Below, one piece after another: positions 35,342 to 50,922 of a stretch of DNA of 64,000 bases. Source of the stretch: Phytoseiulus persimilis (Eukaryota > Arthropoda > Arachnida > Mesostigmata > Phytoseiidae); the NCBI GenBank assembly GCA_037576195.1, contig CM075101.1:12090001-12154000 (forward strand), written 5' to 3'. The notes under the pieces were generated by a model. It was not told where the DNA came from. It made no database searches and was given only the letters and a program-made list of their open reading frames with translations. A program made the translations under genes and the position numbers. The first letter of the stretch is position 1. Every line of letters begins with the position of its first letter.

Positions 35342-38300
35342 CTACCGCTTGCCAGTGGACTCCACCGATCTGGTGCGTTTCGCTAAATCGATATTTATCG
35401 AGTCCTTGCCTACGATCAAGCGGATCCGCTTGGTTTTACCCAGGTGGAATATGTCCGATGACCGCTTCGCTCTGGTAAGAGGAGACGACCAGGAGTTGCT
35501 ATCGATCGCCTTGCTATCCACCCGCGGTTTTTTAGCAGGCGATGGAAACACCTGGTAAAGCCTATCCGCATCCATCCGGATGGTGAGTTTGAGTGGGCTG
35601 TGCCTACCGCTTGGGATCGGGACTTCGGCGACTGAGGCTGGAGACGCAGGTTCCGACGACAGCTGAGTCTGATCGTACTCATGATCATGTCCATGATGAT
35701 GGTGGTTGTGATGATGACTGCGGTGATTGTGATGTAGGCGATGTTCTAAGTCTACGCGTTGTGCGCGATTGTCAACCGCGTCGCTCTGGCTGGACACTTT
35801 GTTTACCTGAACAGCGGTATCCTGGTCTTGCTGCTTAGAATCACCGCAGCTCCTCCGAGTACTTCGACGTCTCGATGCGACGCTGAAGAGCGATACTCCG
35901 TCTATGGATCGGTCCTCATCTTCGGAAGTTCGCGTCGAAGAACTCAGTGATGGATTCGCAACCGGCACGTTGGGATTCAGCTCCCCTCGACGACGGTTCT
36001 CGTTATTCCTCAGAGTATTCTTTGGCTGTTGATGATGGCGCGTGCTTGAACGCGTTTTATGGATCGCCGTATCGAGAGGCTTGCGATCGACAGTATCAAC
36101 GGGCATTCTCAGACGCTCGTTCTTCAATAGCAGCGCGTCTTTCACCCGTTCTTGACCCGCTAGCGTTCCCTCATCCGGCTGTACTTCCTCGACTGTGGAA
36201 CGACGCTTGCTACGTCGAGCTCGCTTGGAATCTTGAGAGCCGTTGGACGCTTGACTGTTCCGTCGTTCGTGCCGACGGGTGGCTGCTGCAGCTGTAGAAG
36301 CAGTCGTCGTCACCGCCGCGTTCGTTGTCGTTGCCGCTGAAACTGAGGAGAGCGTTGGAGCAGCCGTTGTTGTTGCTGCGGGCGTGGCTGGATTCCCGAG
36401 TCCGAGCGGGTCACCGCCCGCTTCGGATCCGCCGTTGAGTATCCGACGGAGTCTGTTGTCCGTCTCACGAAAAGAGTACTTCCGAGCCCCGTCAACTTCA
36501 CTCTGACTCGACGATGAATCTCCAACGTCCGATTGTGCGTCAGATGCATCAACGCGGAACGCCCCGCTGCCGCGGCGTTCGCACGTATGGCACTCGCAGA
36601 AACAGTTCGAGTCGCCGAAGAAGTCTTCTCCGTAGAAACACGTGATCTCTTCACCGATTGCGATGTCGCGAAGCGCCTTCACGCAGGCGCTATCTCGCCC
36701 CGTCGACACGAAACGGCAGTTGGCCCTGCAGTCGTGGTTGATAAATGCTGCCGGACCCAGCCAGAGCTGAGCGCAGTTCTTCCGCGTGGAGTACATAACG
36801 CTGAAGTCGTTGCGACCGGCGACGAGGATTTGTCGCTCCTCATGAGGAGTAAGCTCGGCGATGCAACCGACGAGGCTCCGTATCGTGTCGTTCTTCCGCC
36901 AGTTCCGGGTGGCGCACAGCCGAGCGCCCATGTGACCTTCGGTCGAGTAACGGTCACACGGTAGAATTTCGAACCCGCTCTCCTTCGCGAAAAGTCGCAA
37001 ATACCGGAAAACCTGCGAAGTCGGAGATTTGATGAATTGTTTCCTCGTGGGGTTCGAGGTCATTATTCGAAGGGGCGAGGTGGGAACGGGATGCGGACTT
37101 TTCTCCCAGAAAATAACTTACGTGCTCTTTGAAAGCGTCTTTGCGGGACTTTGTGAGACACGACGGTGGTACCCAGCCGCCCGCGCATAACTTCTCGAAA
37201 GCAGCCCCATAATCGAAGTCAACACGGAAACCTTCTACGATGCGTCTGAGTTGAGCAGTGCGGCAGTTCGCCCGCGGCGGTCGGAATCTGGAAAGTATCA
37301 TTGCGATGAGAAACTATCTCCTTCGATGCACAAAATGGACGCATGAGGAGTCCTCGAGCGCTTCAGCAACCGAAAGATGCTGACCGATGAAAGCCCTGTT
37401 GCCCTAAGAGTTTTCGAGAAGTAACCTAGGACGGAGCCCCAGACTTCTCAGAAATTCGTGCTTGTCAGCAGTACGACGTAGTATAACGATCCAAGCCAAT
37501 CGGAGGGCGCACTCGTGCTCAGGCTGATTGCTCACGAAACGAATTATTTATTTCACTCGGAATTCGTCCCAGTCCACCCTCGAACGTCATGATTCACTCT
37601 TTCATTCCCACCGCCGCTCAGCTGAGGTTCACGAGAGCTGAAATCAACATTCCTATACTATTCGCAGACGACACTGGATGTTCTGGAACGAAATTGAACT
37701 GTTCCGACAGTGTAATTCGCGCTCGCTGAAGAACACAGGTAACTTGTCTACCGGAGCCGGTTTGATCCTGCCTCGTCAAGGGCAACACGCACATAAATCG
37801 GGCACGATAAATGACAACATCTGCGCATGAGTTTCCAGACTTCAGATTTGTTACAAGCGAACTCCCCATCTCATGATACAGCCGCGCAGCGGATCATTAC
37901 GCATTGATCTTTCGATCCGAGCAGCTGCAATCATACTCGGAATAATCAGCCGACTGACTGTCATCCATCGAGGACTGCTCTACATGAAAGCCCCCCCCCC
38001 CCCCCCCCCCCCCCCCTCTGGAGCGGATACTTGCATGAGCGACGACTAACCTCAACAAACCCAACAAGGAACAGGAATAGCATCCGAATTCTGGAAATCG
38101 GAGTGCGCCTTGCCCTTGTTCGGAAACACGGCGCAGGCATCTGACGGCCCCAAACTTGTCAAAACTCCAATCCAGCGCCGGTCGATTGAAGCACGGATTC
38201 CCACCGATAATTACGATAGTCCGACGGAGATCCGGAACATTCCCGTATTTGTTTTCGAACGCTCGCATGCCATCAAGAGGCCATACAAAACACCTCCAGT

Positions 38301-38655
38301 TTACCGAGTTGTGGACGACATTCTCTCTATTCTGGTCTGAGTCGTTAGTTTCTGTAACGAGTGTTTCTGCGTCACACACACTCACACACACACAGACAGT
38401 CACACACACTCTTTGACAGAACTTCGACCGTCGTGCGCAAACCGGCGAAAATAGACACCGGAACAAACTCTGGCACTGCGTATTGAAAACCTCAGAACTC
38501 CCGAGAGAGACTCACCTCAGATTCATCTTGTGCGTTTGGAAACCTAGCCATGGGTCGATCACCAGACTAGTGGCCTGGTCATCGTTTTCGGCTAGTTCGC
38601 GTGCCGTCATCGAGAGCAGCATCTTGTTGTTTGGGGGTCCAGCCACCCCACCCAT
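35342..38655 (-). CDS. Histone H4-K20 methyltransferase SUV4-20 (KMT5B/C)
   Basis: This nuclear SET enzyme turns H4K20me1 into me2/me3 for heterochromatin and replication control. Exons: 38655-38516, 37287-37122, 37012-35342; phases fit and give 658 aa. Residues about 15-47 carry the family signature ([27 protein letters not shown]). The SET domain follows ([44 protein letters not shown]), with the catalytic core [10 protein letters not shown] and a cysteine-rich post-SET (ECHTCERRG) binding zinc. The C-terminal two thirds is low complexity: Ala/Thr-rich, Ser/Arg-rich, then a His-rich run ([11 protein letters not shown]) near residue 550. The start is the first ATG after an in-frame stop in exon 1. 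Intron 1 is long (1,228 bp) and contains a C26 homopolymer and a CA-rich tract; intron 2 is 109 bp. Confidence 0.95.
37991..38016. repeat. Homopolymer of 26 C within KMT5 intron 1
   Basis: An uninterrupted run of 26 C on the plus strand, so G26 in the sense strand of the KMT5 pre-mRNA. Such runs can form quadruplexes, vary in length, and are often mis-sized in assemblies. Confidence 0.98.
38373..38412. repeat. CA-rich simple repeat in KMT5 intron 1
   Basis: Imperfect (CA)n, with interruptions such as CACTCACA and CAGACAGTCACA, close to the 5' splice site of intron 1. A small microsatellite. Confidence 0.9.
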
Positions 38656-39117
38656 AACTCTTCGAACGTAACGTCAGCCGTCGTCACCTCGAATCGTCCC
38701 GAACTCAAATTGGAAGCATTGACTTCAGGCCGTTGCAAGATGTTGTCCTCCGAGCGCAGACGATCGGAGGAGAACTACTCTCAGCTCCACTATCGCAGTG
38801 TTCTCTCACGAGATGTCCTAACAGTGGTAACCGCTTGGGCTCCGGCCGGAAATCTCGGTTGGAGCTCACTGGGATCCGATAAAATTCCGGGAGTGCACCA
38901 CCTCGTCTCCTGACAGCAAATAAACGCTATTGACGGCTCAGATGCGAGCGTTTGAAAGCGAAAGTTGTCTCTATGAGAAAAGCTAGACGGCAGCCATGTT
39001 GGAAACGAGCGATGCAGAGAAGCTGCAGTTGAACGCGCGGTCTTCTGCCGACAGGATTCCCGCAAACTTTGGACCCGGAGATTTCAGGCGCTTCATCTTC
39101 AAACTGGGCGACATTTA
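38656..39117. other. Upstream flank of KMT5; nothing identified
   Basis: Should contain the KMT5 promoter and 5' leader (transcribed leftward). No core promoter motif stood out and no gene was seen. Confidence 0.4.
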
Positions 39118-39490
39118 GTGTATGGGGAGAAGACTAAGACAGAAAATACGCCAGCGTTCTTCGAAATCATCGAGGATTGGAAGCATAAGGTCGGGGCGGT
39201 ACGCACGGAGCTTGAAGGGGATCCCATCCTCAAACGCCGCGGAATATGGAGTGCCGCAATGTACCCAAGGAGGCACCTCTTCGCTAGGTGCCTCATACAC
39301 GGGTTCCACAATCAACTGTGTAGTAGAGAGAATTGTCATGCGCCAAGTGATATGTGTTCATGTAAATACTGCGGTCAGAGCTGTCCAAGATATCATGCTA
39401 TAGTGTGTGACATGAGACCCGAACTCGACAAACTGAGAGGTGCAGAGCACCATGTGTAACTAACACGCAATAAATCTGTTATTATTATTT
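39118..39490 (+). mobile_element. LINE 3'-end fragment (5'-truncated)
   Basis: An open frame (39118-39459) ends in a zinc-knuckle of LINE-polymerase type (CKYCGQSCPRYHAIVC, then DMRPEL) and stops 21 bp before a short TTATTATTATTT tail. This is the usual layout of the 3' terminus of a non-LTR element. A hairpin with 9-bp arms (39270-39294) lies inside. An alternative reading on the minus strand was considered less likely because the zinc knuckle and the tail both fit plus. Confidence 0.45.
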
Positions 39491-42399
39491 AAGTGTATGG
39501 GAAGGAAAGGCTCCACGATTCTCGGCTGAGGGTCGGGAGAGACCCGTCGACTCTCTAGGAAGAGCAAAGATAAGAAGCGCGGTGCCGGCCGCAAACGCGA
39601 TTCAGTTTTGAATTTGGCAGATGCTTCGCCACAAGTCGGCATCCGACGCGCCCAATGGCGGCTTCAGGAGCTTGATCTGACGAAATATATCGTTGCTTCA
39701 GAGCCTGCGACTCTGGCGACGAGGGCGAAGCGCTTGAGGCGCTCTGAGGGACCTTCAAAAACAAAATTCCGTCGCTCTGAGCGATGCCTCCACTTCCAGA
39801 TGCTGAGCTCGCCGTTTCAACTCCTGTTTGCAGCTCGATTCTGTAACGCAAGCCATCCTTGAGTCACTTCGCGCAGTTCCTCGAGCTTGTCAAGTAACTT
39901 CGACCGGAGTACGAAGTTTTGTCGGAAACTCGTCGCGGGACAGGTGTGAGCAGTGGCTCCCAACCTTTTTCCCGTTCGGACTCCATCCCAGTTCCCCGTG
40001 AAGCCCACGGACCCTTTCCCAGAAACACTGAACGGGAGCGCTCCATGGATTTGGGGTGAGAGTCATGGCGGTGGGGAGATCCTAATCAGTGGAACCGCGG
40101 CAACGAGCAAGGTGTGCCAAGCGGGCTGGCGCGGGACGTATGCATCTTTCATTCATATATGTGTATGCATCGTTTGAGCAATGTAATGTAAATGGTGTTG
40201 CACGCTCAAAATAAGACGAGCGAAGTGGTGTTCGTGATGAAAACGTCGAAGCAGCTCTTAGACTCCGAAACTAACTTTGCTCCTCATCGTGGAGGGGTCG
40301 TTTTGAGCATTCGGATGAGAGCTGAAGACTTATTAACAGGGTCAAGGTCTATCTTCGTCTCACAAAACGGATTTGCTAATCGAGTTTCTCGTATAATTCG
40401 ATGCCGAATCATGCTGAAGTACGCGTGACTTGATGTCTCACCGAAAGCACGTTCCCCCATTCCTATTCGATTATTCTACGGTAGTGGTGTGCAATGGTCT
40501 GTTCGGCGGTCGAAGAATGCTCTCTTCCGAGGCGTTCCCCAGAGTGCCACCGAAGGGGTTTTCCGACTTTTCTTTGAAACCCGAGCTGACGTCTCTTGAT
40601 CGGTACTGTGCTCGGTTCCTGATGTCGCTCTTCGTCGATTGGTAAAGTTCAACTGGAGCGGACACTATCTCCTCTCTCCTTCGTTCATCTCCGTTCTTTG
40701 CATGTTCCCCCGCCGTGCGGAAGCTCTGACAGTTTCCAAGTTAACAACTCTTCGGTCAGGATCCATCAAACTTCAAGCAATTCCCGCTCTATATAGGGGA
40801 CTTGGGACGGAAAAAGTTTCCGCAGAGAAGCAGGTTCAGGAAGAGCTTACCCCCTCTCCACGATCACGCCTACATGGAGCCAGTTTGAGGTTCTCTCACT
40901 CACGCTTTCCAGGAAGACGCCAACCAGCGTTCTTCACCCCGTGTCCTCGATCCGAAATCCTAGTAGAGGTCGGCCATCATTACTTCAAGACTCAAGCGCA
41001 CCCGAAGCGTCCATCTTTGGTGCTTTTTGAAGTACAAGCTACAAGAAACTATTGCCCAATCAGGTTGTGAGACAGTGTAAGCGCGCCTCCAGACTCTTCG
41101 TGTACTTGACCAACCGCCGCGGTCAAATACGACCGGCTCGGCTCTTCGGAATGCCCGGCTTCGCATACTCCTGCAGCACTTCAAGCGAGCTCTGAGGGAA
41201 GACTCGCACCCGACCGTGCGGCCCCGTTTCTTAGGTTTTCGCTCTGTTCCAATAGATCCGCGGATTCGATCAGGCTGTTGAGATTAACTCTCAACTGCAA
41301 CATCCTTCGGCTATCTTTCATTTCATTCGTCCGAAGTGGTCGTTGATAGCGGCCACTCGGCGACCGGTGGTGGTGACAGTTCCCCATTGCTGCCAATCAA
41401 CTTTACCGCATAATATTAATTTGAGATATGGACCTCAGGGTGGACCAGCGGGCAGAGAAATCGCCAGTAGGGCTCCTAGCGATTTGCTCTGACTTGGTCT
41501 CAGTCCAATAACTCTTTCGGATGCCGAGTCCGATGACCGAATGCTCGGCTGAGATTCTGGTCACTTCAGGTCGTGCAGCGGCTGTGTACAAATAAGACAG
41601 AGGCTGTCGTGAGTGGGAGACCTGCAATACAGTGGACGATCCAGCAGCTAGACGGCGGAGTAGCATCTCTCTCCGTCAGACAAGAGGGAGCGGAATAATT
41701 TATTTTCGGTATCTGAGAATGTTTCGCACTCAGGAGAAGTCAAGCCAATCCCCTCTTCGAACGAGTGACTCCTCTCCACACGAATAACAGAAGCTTGTAG
41801 CTGAGCGAATCAACCAATCGAATTTCTCCATCATCGCTGGGTCTGTGACATCTATATGATTGAATCAGTGCTGAATCGCTCCGTGGGCAGCATATTCTTG
41901 AACGAATCCTCGCTCGGGAAATTCCCTAAACATATTTCAGTAGAGCTGCCCGCAGATAAAGGAGCGACACAGCCGTTTGCTTACTGTGTTCCGATTGCAC
42001 AGCTTCAGAGTTTCAGGAGACGTTCGAGGAGAGTTCGGGATTACATGTCCCAACGTGTATCTCCCCAAAAGCCAATTTTCGGACTTCTCGCTCAGGCGGG
42101 ACCAGTTTTTTCGTAAGCTGAATCACGGGGAGCGAGCATGTCACGGCATTCCAAAATGGCTCCGAGTCCGCACAACTGAAGAAATCGGGGCTTTGTGGCA
42201 CCACTTTGAATTGCCTCGGAAAAGTTCAACCCTATCTATGAAACGATGCTCTCTGAAAAAGTTGTGAGATTTTTCGAGCTCAGTATCGTTGACATGGCAT
42301 CTGTTAACGTGTGGGAATAAACATAACAGGTGACCGGATCTGTAGGCACTGAATGTGCTAGCTTGTACGTATAAGCTTCAAGGAAATTCGCCAGGATCC
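39491..42399. other. Spacer; no gene established
   Basis: Frames such as 40639-41070 (plus) and 41403-41666 (minus, starting MLLRRLAAGSST) have no recognised family. A minus-strand coiled-coil-like piece at 41390-41230 could be a C-terminal exon of the MED30-like candidate to its right, but no splice link was established. Confidence 0.35.
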
Positions 42400-42625
42400 T
42401 TATATTCATCGAGCAGATGGTGCGAAACACGAGGCTTATTGAGCCAAGTCGTCTCGTCAGTTCTGAGGGTCGAGAACGCGGTGTGTCCGCCGATTTGTCG
42501 ACTCCTAGTAAATCTATGACACCACCGGTTGTATTTCGGATGATCCGCAAGCATCGATGCATGTTCTGAACAATGTCACGGACCAGAGCCGGAGTACTTT
42601 GATAGTTACATGGCACAACTGCTGC
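42400..42625 (-). CDS. Possible exon of a MED30-like Mediator subunit
   Basis: The minus-strand translation contains ALVRDIVQNMHRCLRIIRN and, 30 residues on, ELTRRLGSISLVFRTI. Spacing and pattern resemble the N-terminal helical core of Mediator subunit 30, where a DIV...LLRN helix is followed by an L..LSVLFRKLR helix. A GGATCC-type exon end near 42400 is possible, but no donor, start or second exon was firmly placed. MED30 is a small (about 180 aa) nuclear subunit of the head/middle interface. This could equally be a chance helical frame; treat as a lead only. Confidence 0.3.
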
Positions 42626-44591
42626 GGCGATCCCTACTAAGCTATCTCTGTCGTGCACATTGTTGAAGCAAGAGCGAGCACGAAGTTGGCATGATCGGGT
42701 CTAGTCTGACGAGCGACTCAAGTATGAACTGTTGGAAATGACAGCTCCGTCACGGATTCATCTAAAATGAGGCTTCTTAGACTGATCTGAGCGGGCACCA
42801 TGTTGACATAGTGGTTCCCATTCCAGACCGTGGCGCCCCGTCTCTACTTGGAGCTTGGTCACCTTGCTGAGCATTCTCATCAGAAAATGAGTCCTCGTAG
42901 ATGGAACGATCTATTGCAATGCATGGAATCTTTGCGACGCGTCTTTTGATTAGAGATCATCACCAGCTATTCATGATGGGATCTCGTTCCTATCGAGTTG
43001 ACGTTGAGGGCTGAATCGTCATCTAGAGATCGGGCAGGTGATGCAGCATCGTATTTACCCTGCGGGCATGCTGATAACTTGGCCAGGAATATCGTTGCAG
43101 CTTCCGTGATTCGGAAGGCATATCTATGGTACATGGAAGGTATACGTGGAGGAATGAATCGTAGGTTTGAAAGTTTCGATGGATACAGATTTCCATAGCT
43201 GCTGCTCATTTCTGGGTCCTTATGGGATTCGCAAACCCTAAGACTTTTACCTCTTAGATTCAACCCAGCAGTATTCTGCTCAGGCACACAGTCTTCCGAC
43301 AAGCTTGACCCTCTTTGCCAGATCGACTCCGAATCGCGAACAAACCATGGACGATGACACACATCGGCTTTGCAATCAAACTCATCCTTTCAGAAGAGTT
43401 GTTTGAGCTGAAGTACTGCATGTTCGTTTGAATGGACCGAGACTCGCCAATGCTGTCGAGAGAGTATCATCGATTTTATCTACTCCAAAACGTAAACTCG
43501 TAAGGCGCAAGATCCTTCAGGCGGTCACCTCACCAGAAGGGTCCCCAAAGCGTTCTCAGAAGCTCGCTCTCCTGGAGCAGTTGTTATAGATGTCCTCGGT
43601 GGTCTCTAGGAGCTCTCAAATTCCTGATTCTCTCCCGCCCATCTAATCGCCCCTATTTAGTCCGATATGAAACCTCGGTGGTTGGATTCATCTATGAGCC
43701 ATTCCTTCTCGAATATGATTTTTCACCATGCCTCATTGAAAAGCCCGCTCGGAGATAATCGATTATTGGTCGGAGCTCAAAGAGGGTCTCAACAGCTTTC
43801 AACAGTCTCAACTGCGTTGAATACGTCGATCGTATCCGATCGACCTCATCAATCCCCAGGTCGAATCCTTTCCGAACAGGCTCAAAAGCCTGCGGAGTGA
43901 AGATGCCGAGTGATCTCCGATCGAGGTTCTCGCGGGGCTTTCACTCGAAATCGACGAGTGTACTTTTTGCCCCAGGAGAGTGCTTGCTTTTTGCGCAGGA
44001 ATGACAATCAGACGCACAGGGAGAATTCGCCGGGAGCGTTATTTGTGACAACTCGCGGACCCCGCACTGAATCAGCTTCTGCAGAGTACAACATTACCAT
44101 GGCCTAAATATTTCTAATTATGGAGCTCGAAACATTCGCAGCCGCCGACAAGATTCCCATGGCACTGATGACCGTCAGCGTTTTTCAGCCCACATTTGTA
44201 TATTATCCACTCAGGTGCTGGACAGTCCAAAGAGAATATCATTGTACCCGGACTTTTAATCCCGGAAGCGACCACTTGCGGGTTGAATAGCGGCAGGAGA
44301 CCTGTGGAGCTTTCGATGGATGACAAATTTTTGACGGGAGTCCGGACGCGTTGCGATATGAGCACGTGCTGGCTTGCCACCAAGCAGCCCGACCTGCCTG
44401 CTGCTGACCTTGATGGGTCAAGGTGCATTCACGCCCAACGTACACTAGTGCGTAGGTAACCGAGAGGGTCGGGAAAGTGGGAGGCGTGGCTTGACCGACT
44501 GTGCTAAAGGACCTGAGAATCGAGCCGAAACCTTACTTCCCGGCTATCCAGCCGATCCTCAGTTGCTTCCTCGTAGTCGATCTCTGCCGCC
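42626..44591. other. Spacer upstream of tyrosine hydroxylase; nothing identified
   Basis: The 131-codon minus frame at 42967-43362 and others have no known motif. The right end should contain the tyrosine hydroxylase promoter and leader; no TATA box was obvious. Confidence 0.4.
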
Positions 44592-48844
<4,253 letters not shown>

Positions 48845-50892
48845 GCCATACTGGAGAGCACTCAGTTGGATCGATCTCCCGTGACGACCGTCGGCCTGCC
48901 AACTGAGACCCACCATGAAGGTTTCTCGAATACCTCAGAGCTAAATTTCCCAGAACTCCTCAAAGAACTGAGTTCATGGCTCCCGTTGATGTTCTCTGCC
49001 GAGAGACAGGCAGTGCGAAGCTGACGTGAGAGAAGCGACTCCCGATTTTTTCAGCCAGTCATGGCCCTTAATCTTCTCTCGTACCGAGTCGAAATTTACT
49101 GCATGGATATGGAATCAGTCGAGACATAGTCAGGTTTTATTGATATTTGGTTGGGCTTTCGCTCCAAGTGTCTCCTCCAACCGAGAATATAGTGGAGCCC
49201 GAACTGGATTCCGTGGCCCTTCTGGGGACGCAGGATTTCTTGCTTCACCCGAGTTTGGGCGATTTGTGAGCTTCGAGCCAAATTCAGAAATCAAGAGCGT
49301 TGCATCTATCTGGTTATGATCCCCGAAGTAACGACACCAACGAACTCAGAGATTGTGTGTCGAGAGCCCTGTAGAGGAGAATATTGGCGTAGGTTCGTCC
49401 CCGGCGATCCAGAGAGCCCTGTCAACAATGGAAACGTTTTCCGCCGCTCTCCGCGATCGTTGGGGGCTGCATCTCCCCCTCACCCAGGAATTCGTCAGTT
49501 TCGTTTCCGCAAAACTGCTCACGAGATTTCAATAAATATCTATCCATCGAGTGTAAATCGTCTGCTCAAAAGTTTTCGCGAGAACGCTCCATTCAGTGCG
49601 AAAACATCCGGCCATAACTCTGTGTGAAAGTCTAACTCACGGCATTTTTCGCGGCTTCTCCTCTGGCTGGAGGAGACAGCAAATTAGACAGCAAACGTTT
49701 GAGAATCGCTGCGCGTGATATTACGTATTGTTCGCTCTTGAGCGGGTTCGCTGATTCGGTGTCACCGTTCACAAAATCATATTCACCCCATTTTCGGGAC
49801 AGGGAGATGATATTCGACAGACATTCGGAGGACGAACGGCTCTCCCCGCGAGATGGAGATGCCCGGAGGGAGAGGATGAAAACTAGTTGCTCCAGCAGTT
49901 TTTCAGAGCAATACCCCGTTTTTTCCTCTTCGGAGCTATGGAATCACCCAATTCACATGCAGATGCACCGAAAAAACCTTCTGCTCCTTCAAGGTTCCTT
50001 TCCAAGTCATTGACATCGCCCGTATTTCGCTCAGTTGACAGTTTCAACCACTTCCGATACGAAAGTCACAACGAGTCGCTGAATTGTGTCGGGTGGAATT
50101 CGGAACGATGCGGGGTCATGCTCTTTGAGAGGGCATGCGTGTCAAGCTCTGAGATTATCGGAACCGACATTAGTCGATGGAGGCATTGGAAACAATGATT
50201 GACGACCCCACCGAGTCGACAACGGTGTTTCAAATTGTAATTAGAGCGTCGGGAGAATGCTTCGAATCCCGGACTGAACAAGGTCCAAGAAACTCGAAGA
50301 CAGCAAAACTGGAAAGTGCTGCTCAGAAACTCCAGCTAGGCCATAACGACGGGTTGACCCAATCGTCTCGAAGCTCGGCAACGGAATGAATAGACCCTCC
50401 AGAGAATGAGCTTCATGAGCGATTTCGTCTGCCAAAGGACTTGAAAACAACGGAATGGTTGAAGAGGAAAGCGCGTTGCGCTCACGAAATGCGCTAGGAG
50501 TTCGGAAGCCGTAGATGGCCAACGATGCCTTGCCAAAGAGCTCTGCGTTCCGGCGAAGCAAAAAGTGTGAACCAAAGTTTTCACGAAGTCTGGCCTCAAA
50601 GTGGAGGATTCGAACTGGTTCTGCGGACCGTGTGTTATCTGGAATATCCAATCGGAGCGATTTCCGATTCGCGGGCACCTGGAGAGCTAGCGGGGAGAGG
50701 AACATTGCTCAGCATCCTCTCGCGACTTGAAATTGGCTCAAGCGTAAGACTGGAAGAACGTTGAGAAACTGGGGCTGGGATGAAACTCAAACAGGGAGCA
50801 ATAGGTCCTCAAAACATTCCTCGGTTCCGGAGAGTTGATCTTGAACAACATCGCTACACGGAAATCATGAGTTCGTAGTTGCGAGCGCCTAT
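48845..50892. other. Spacer between convergent TH and BOP1; no gene seen
   Basis: The two genes converge here, so both 3' untranslated regions lie inside. An AATAAA hexamer on plus at about 49531 might serve tyrosine hydroxylase. Frames such as 50241-50705 (minus, 154 codons) lack any family match. Confidence 0.45.
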
Positions 50893-50898
50893 TTTATT
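50893..50898 (-). terminator. Poly(A) signal for BOP1
   Basis: AATAAA on the minus strand, 25 bases beyond the BOP1 stop codon; a very short 3' untranslated region would follow. Confidence 0.6.
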
Positions 50899-50922
50899 CT
50901 GAGTGGTTATGGAGACTTGTAT

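Noticed and set aside
36533-36964. 143-codon plus frame
   Set aside because: Antisense to the SET-domain exon of KMT5.
37897-38466. 189-codon minus frame ending in a Gly run
   Set aside because: It lies in KMT5 intron 1 and is a translation of the C26 and CA repeats; no family resemblance.
39115-39339. Minus-strand frame with VPPW, as in LINE linker regions
   Set aside because: The plus strand of the same stretch has a better LINE zinc knuckle, stop codon and 3' tail, so the minus reading was dropped.
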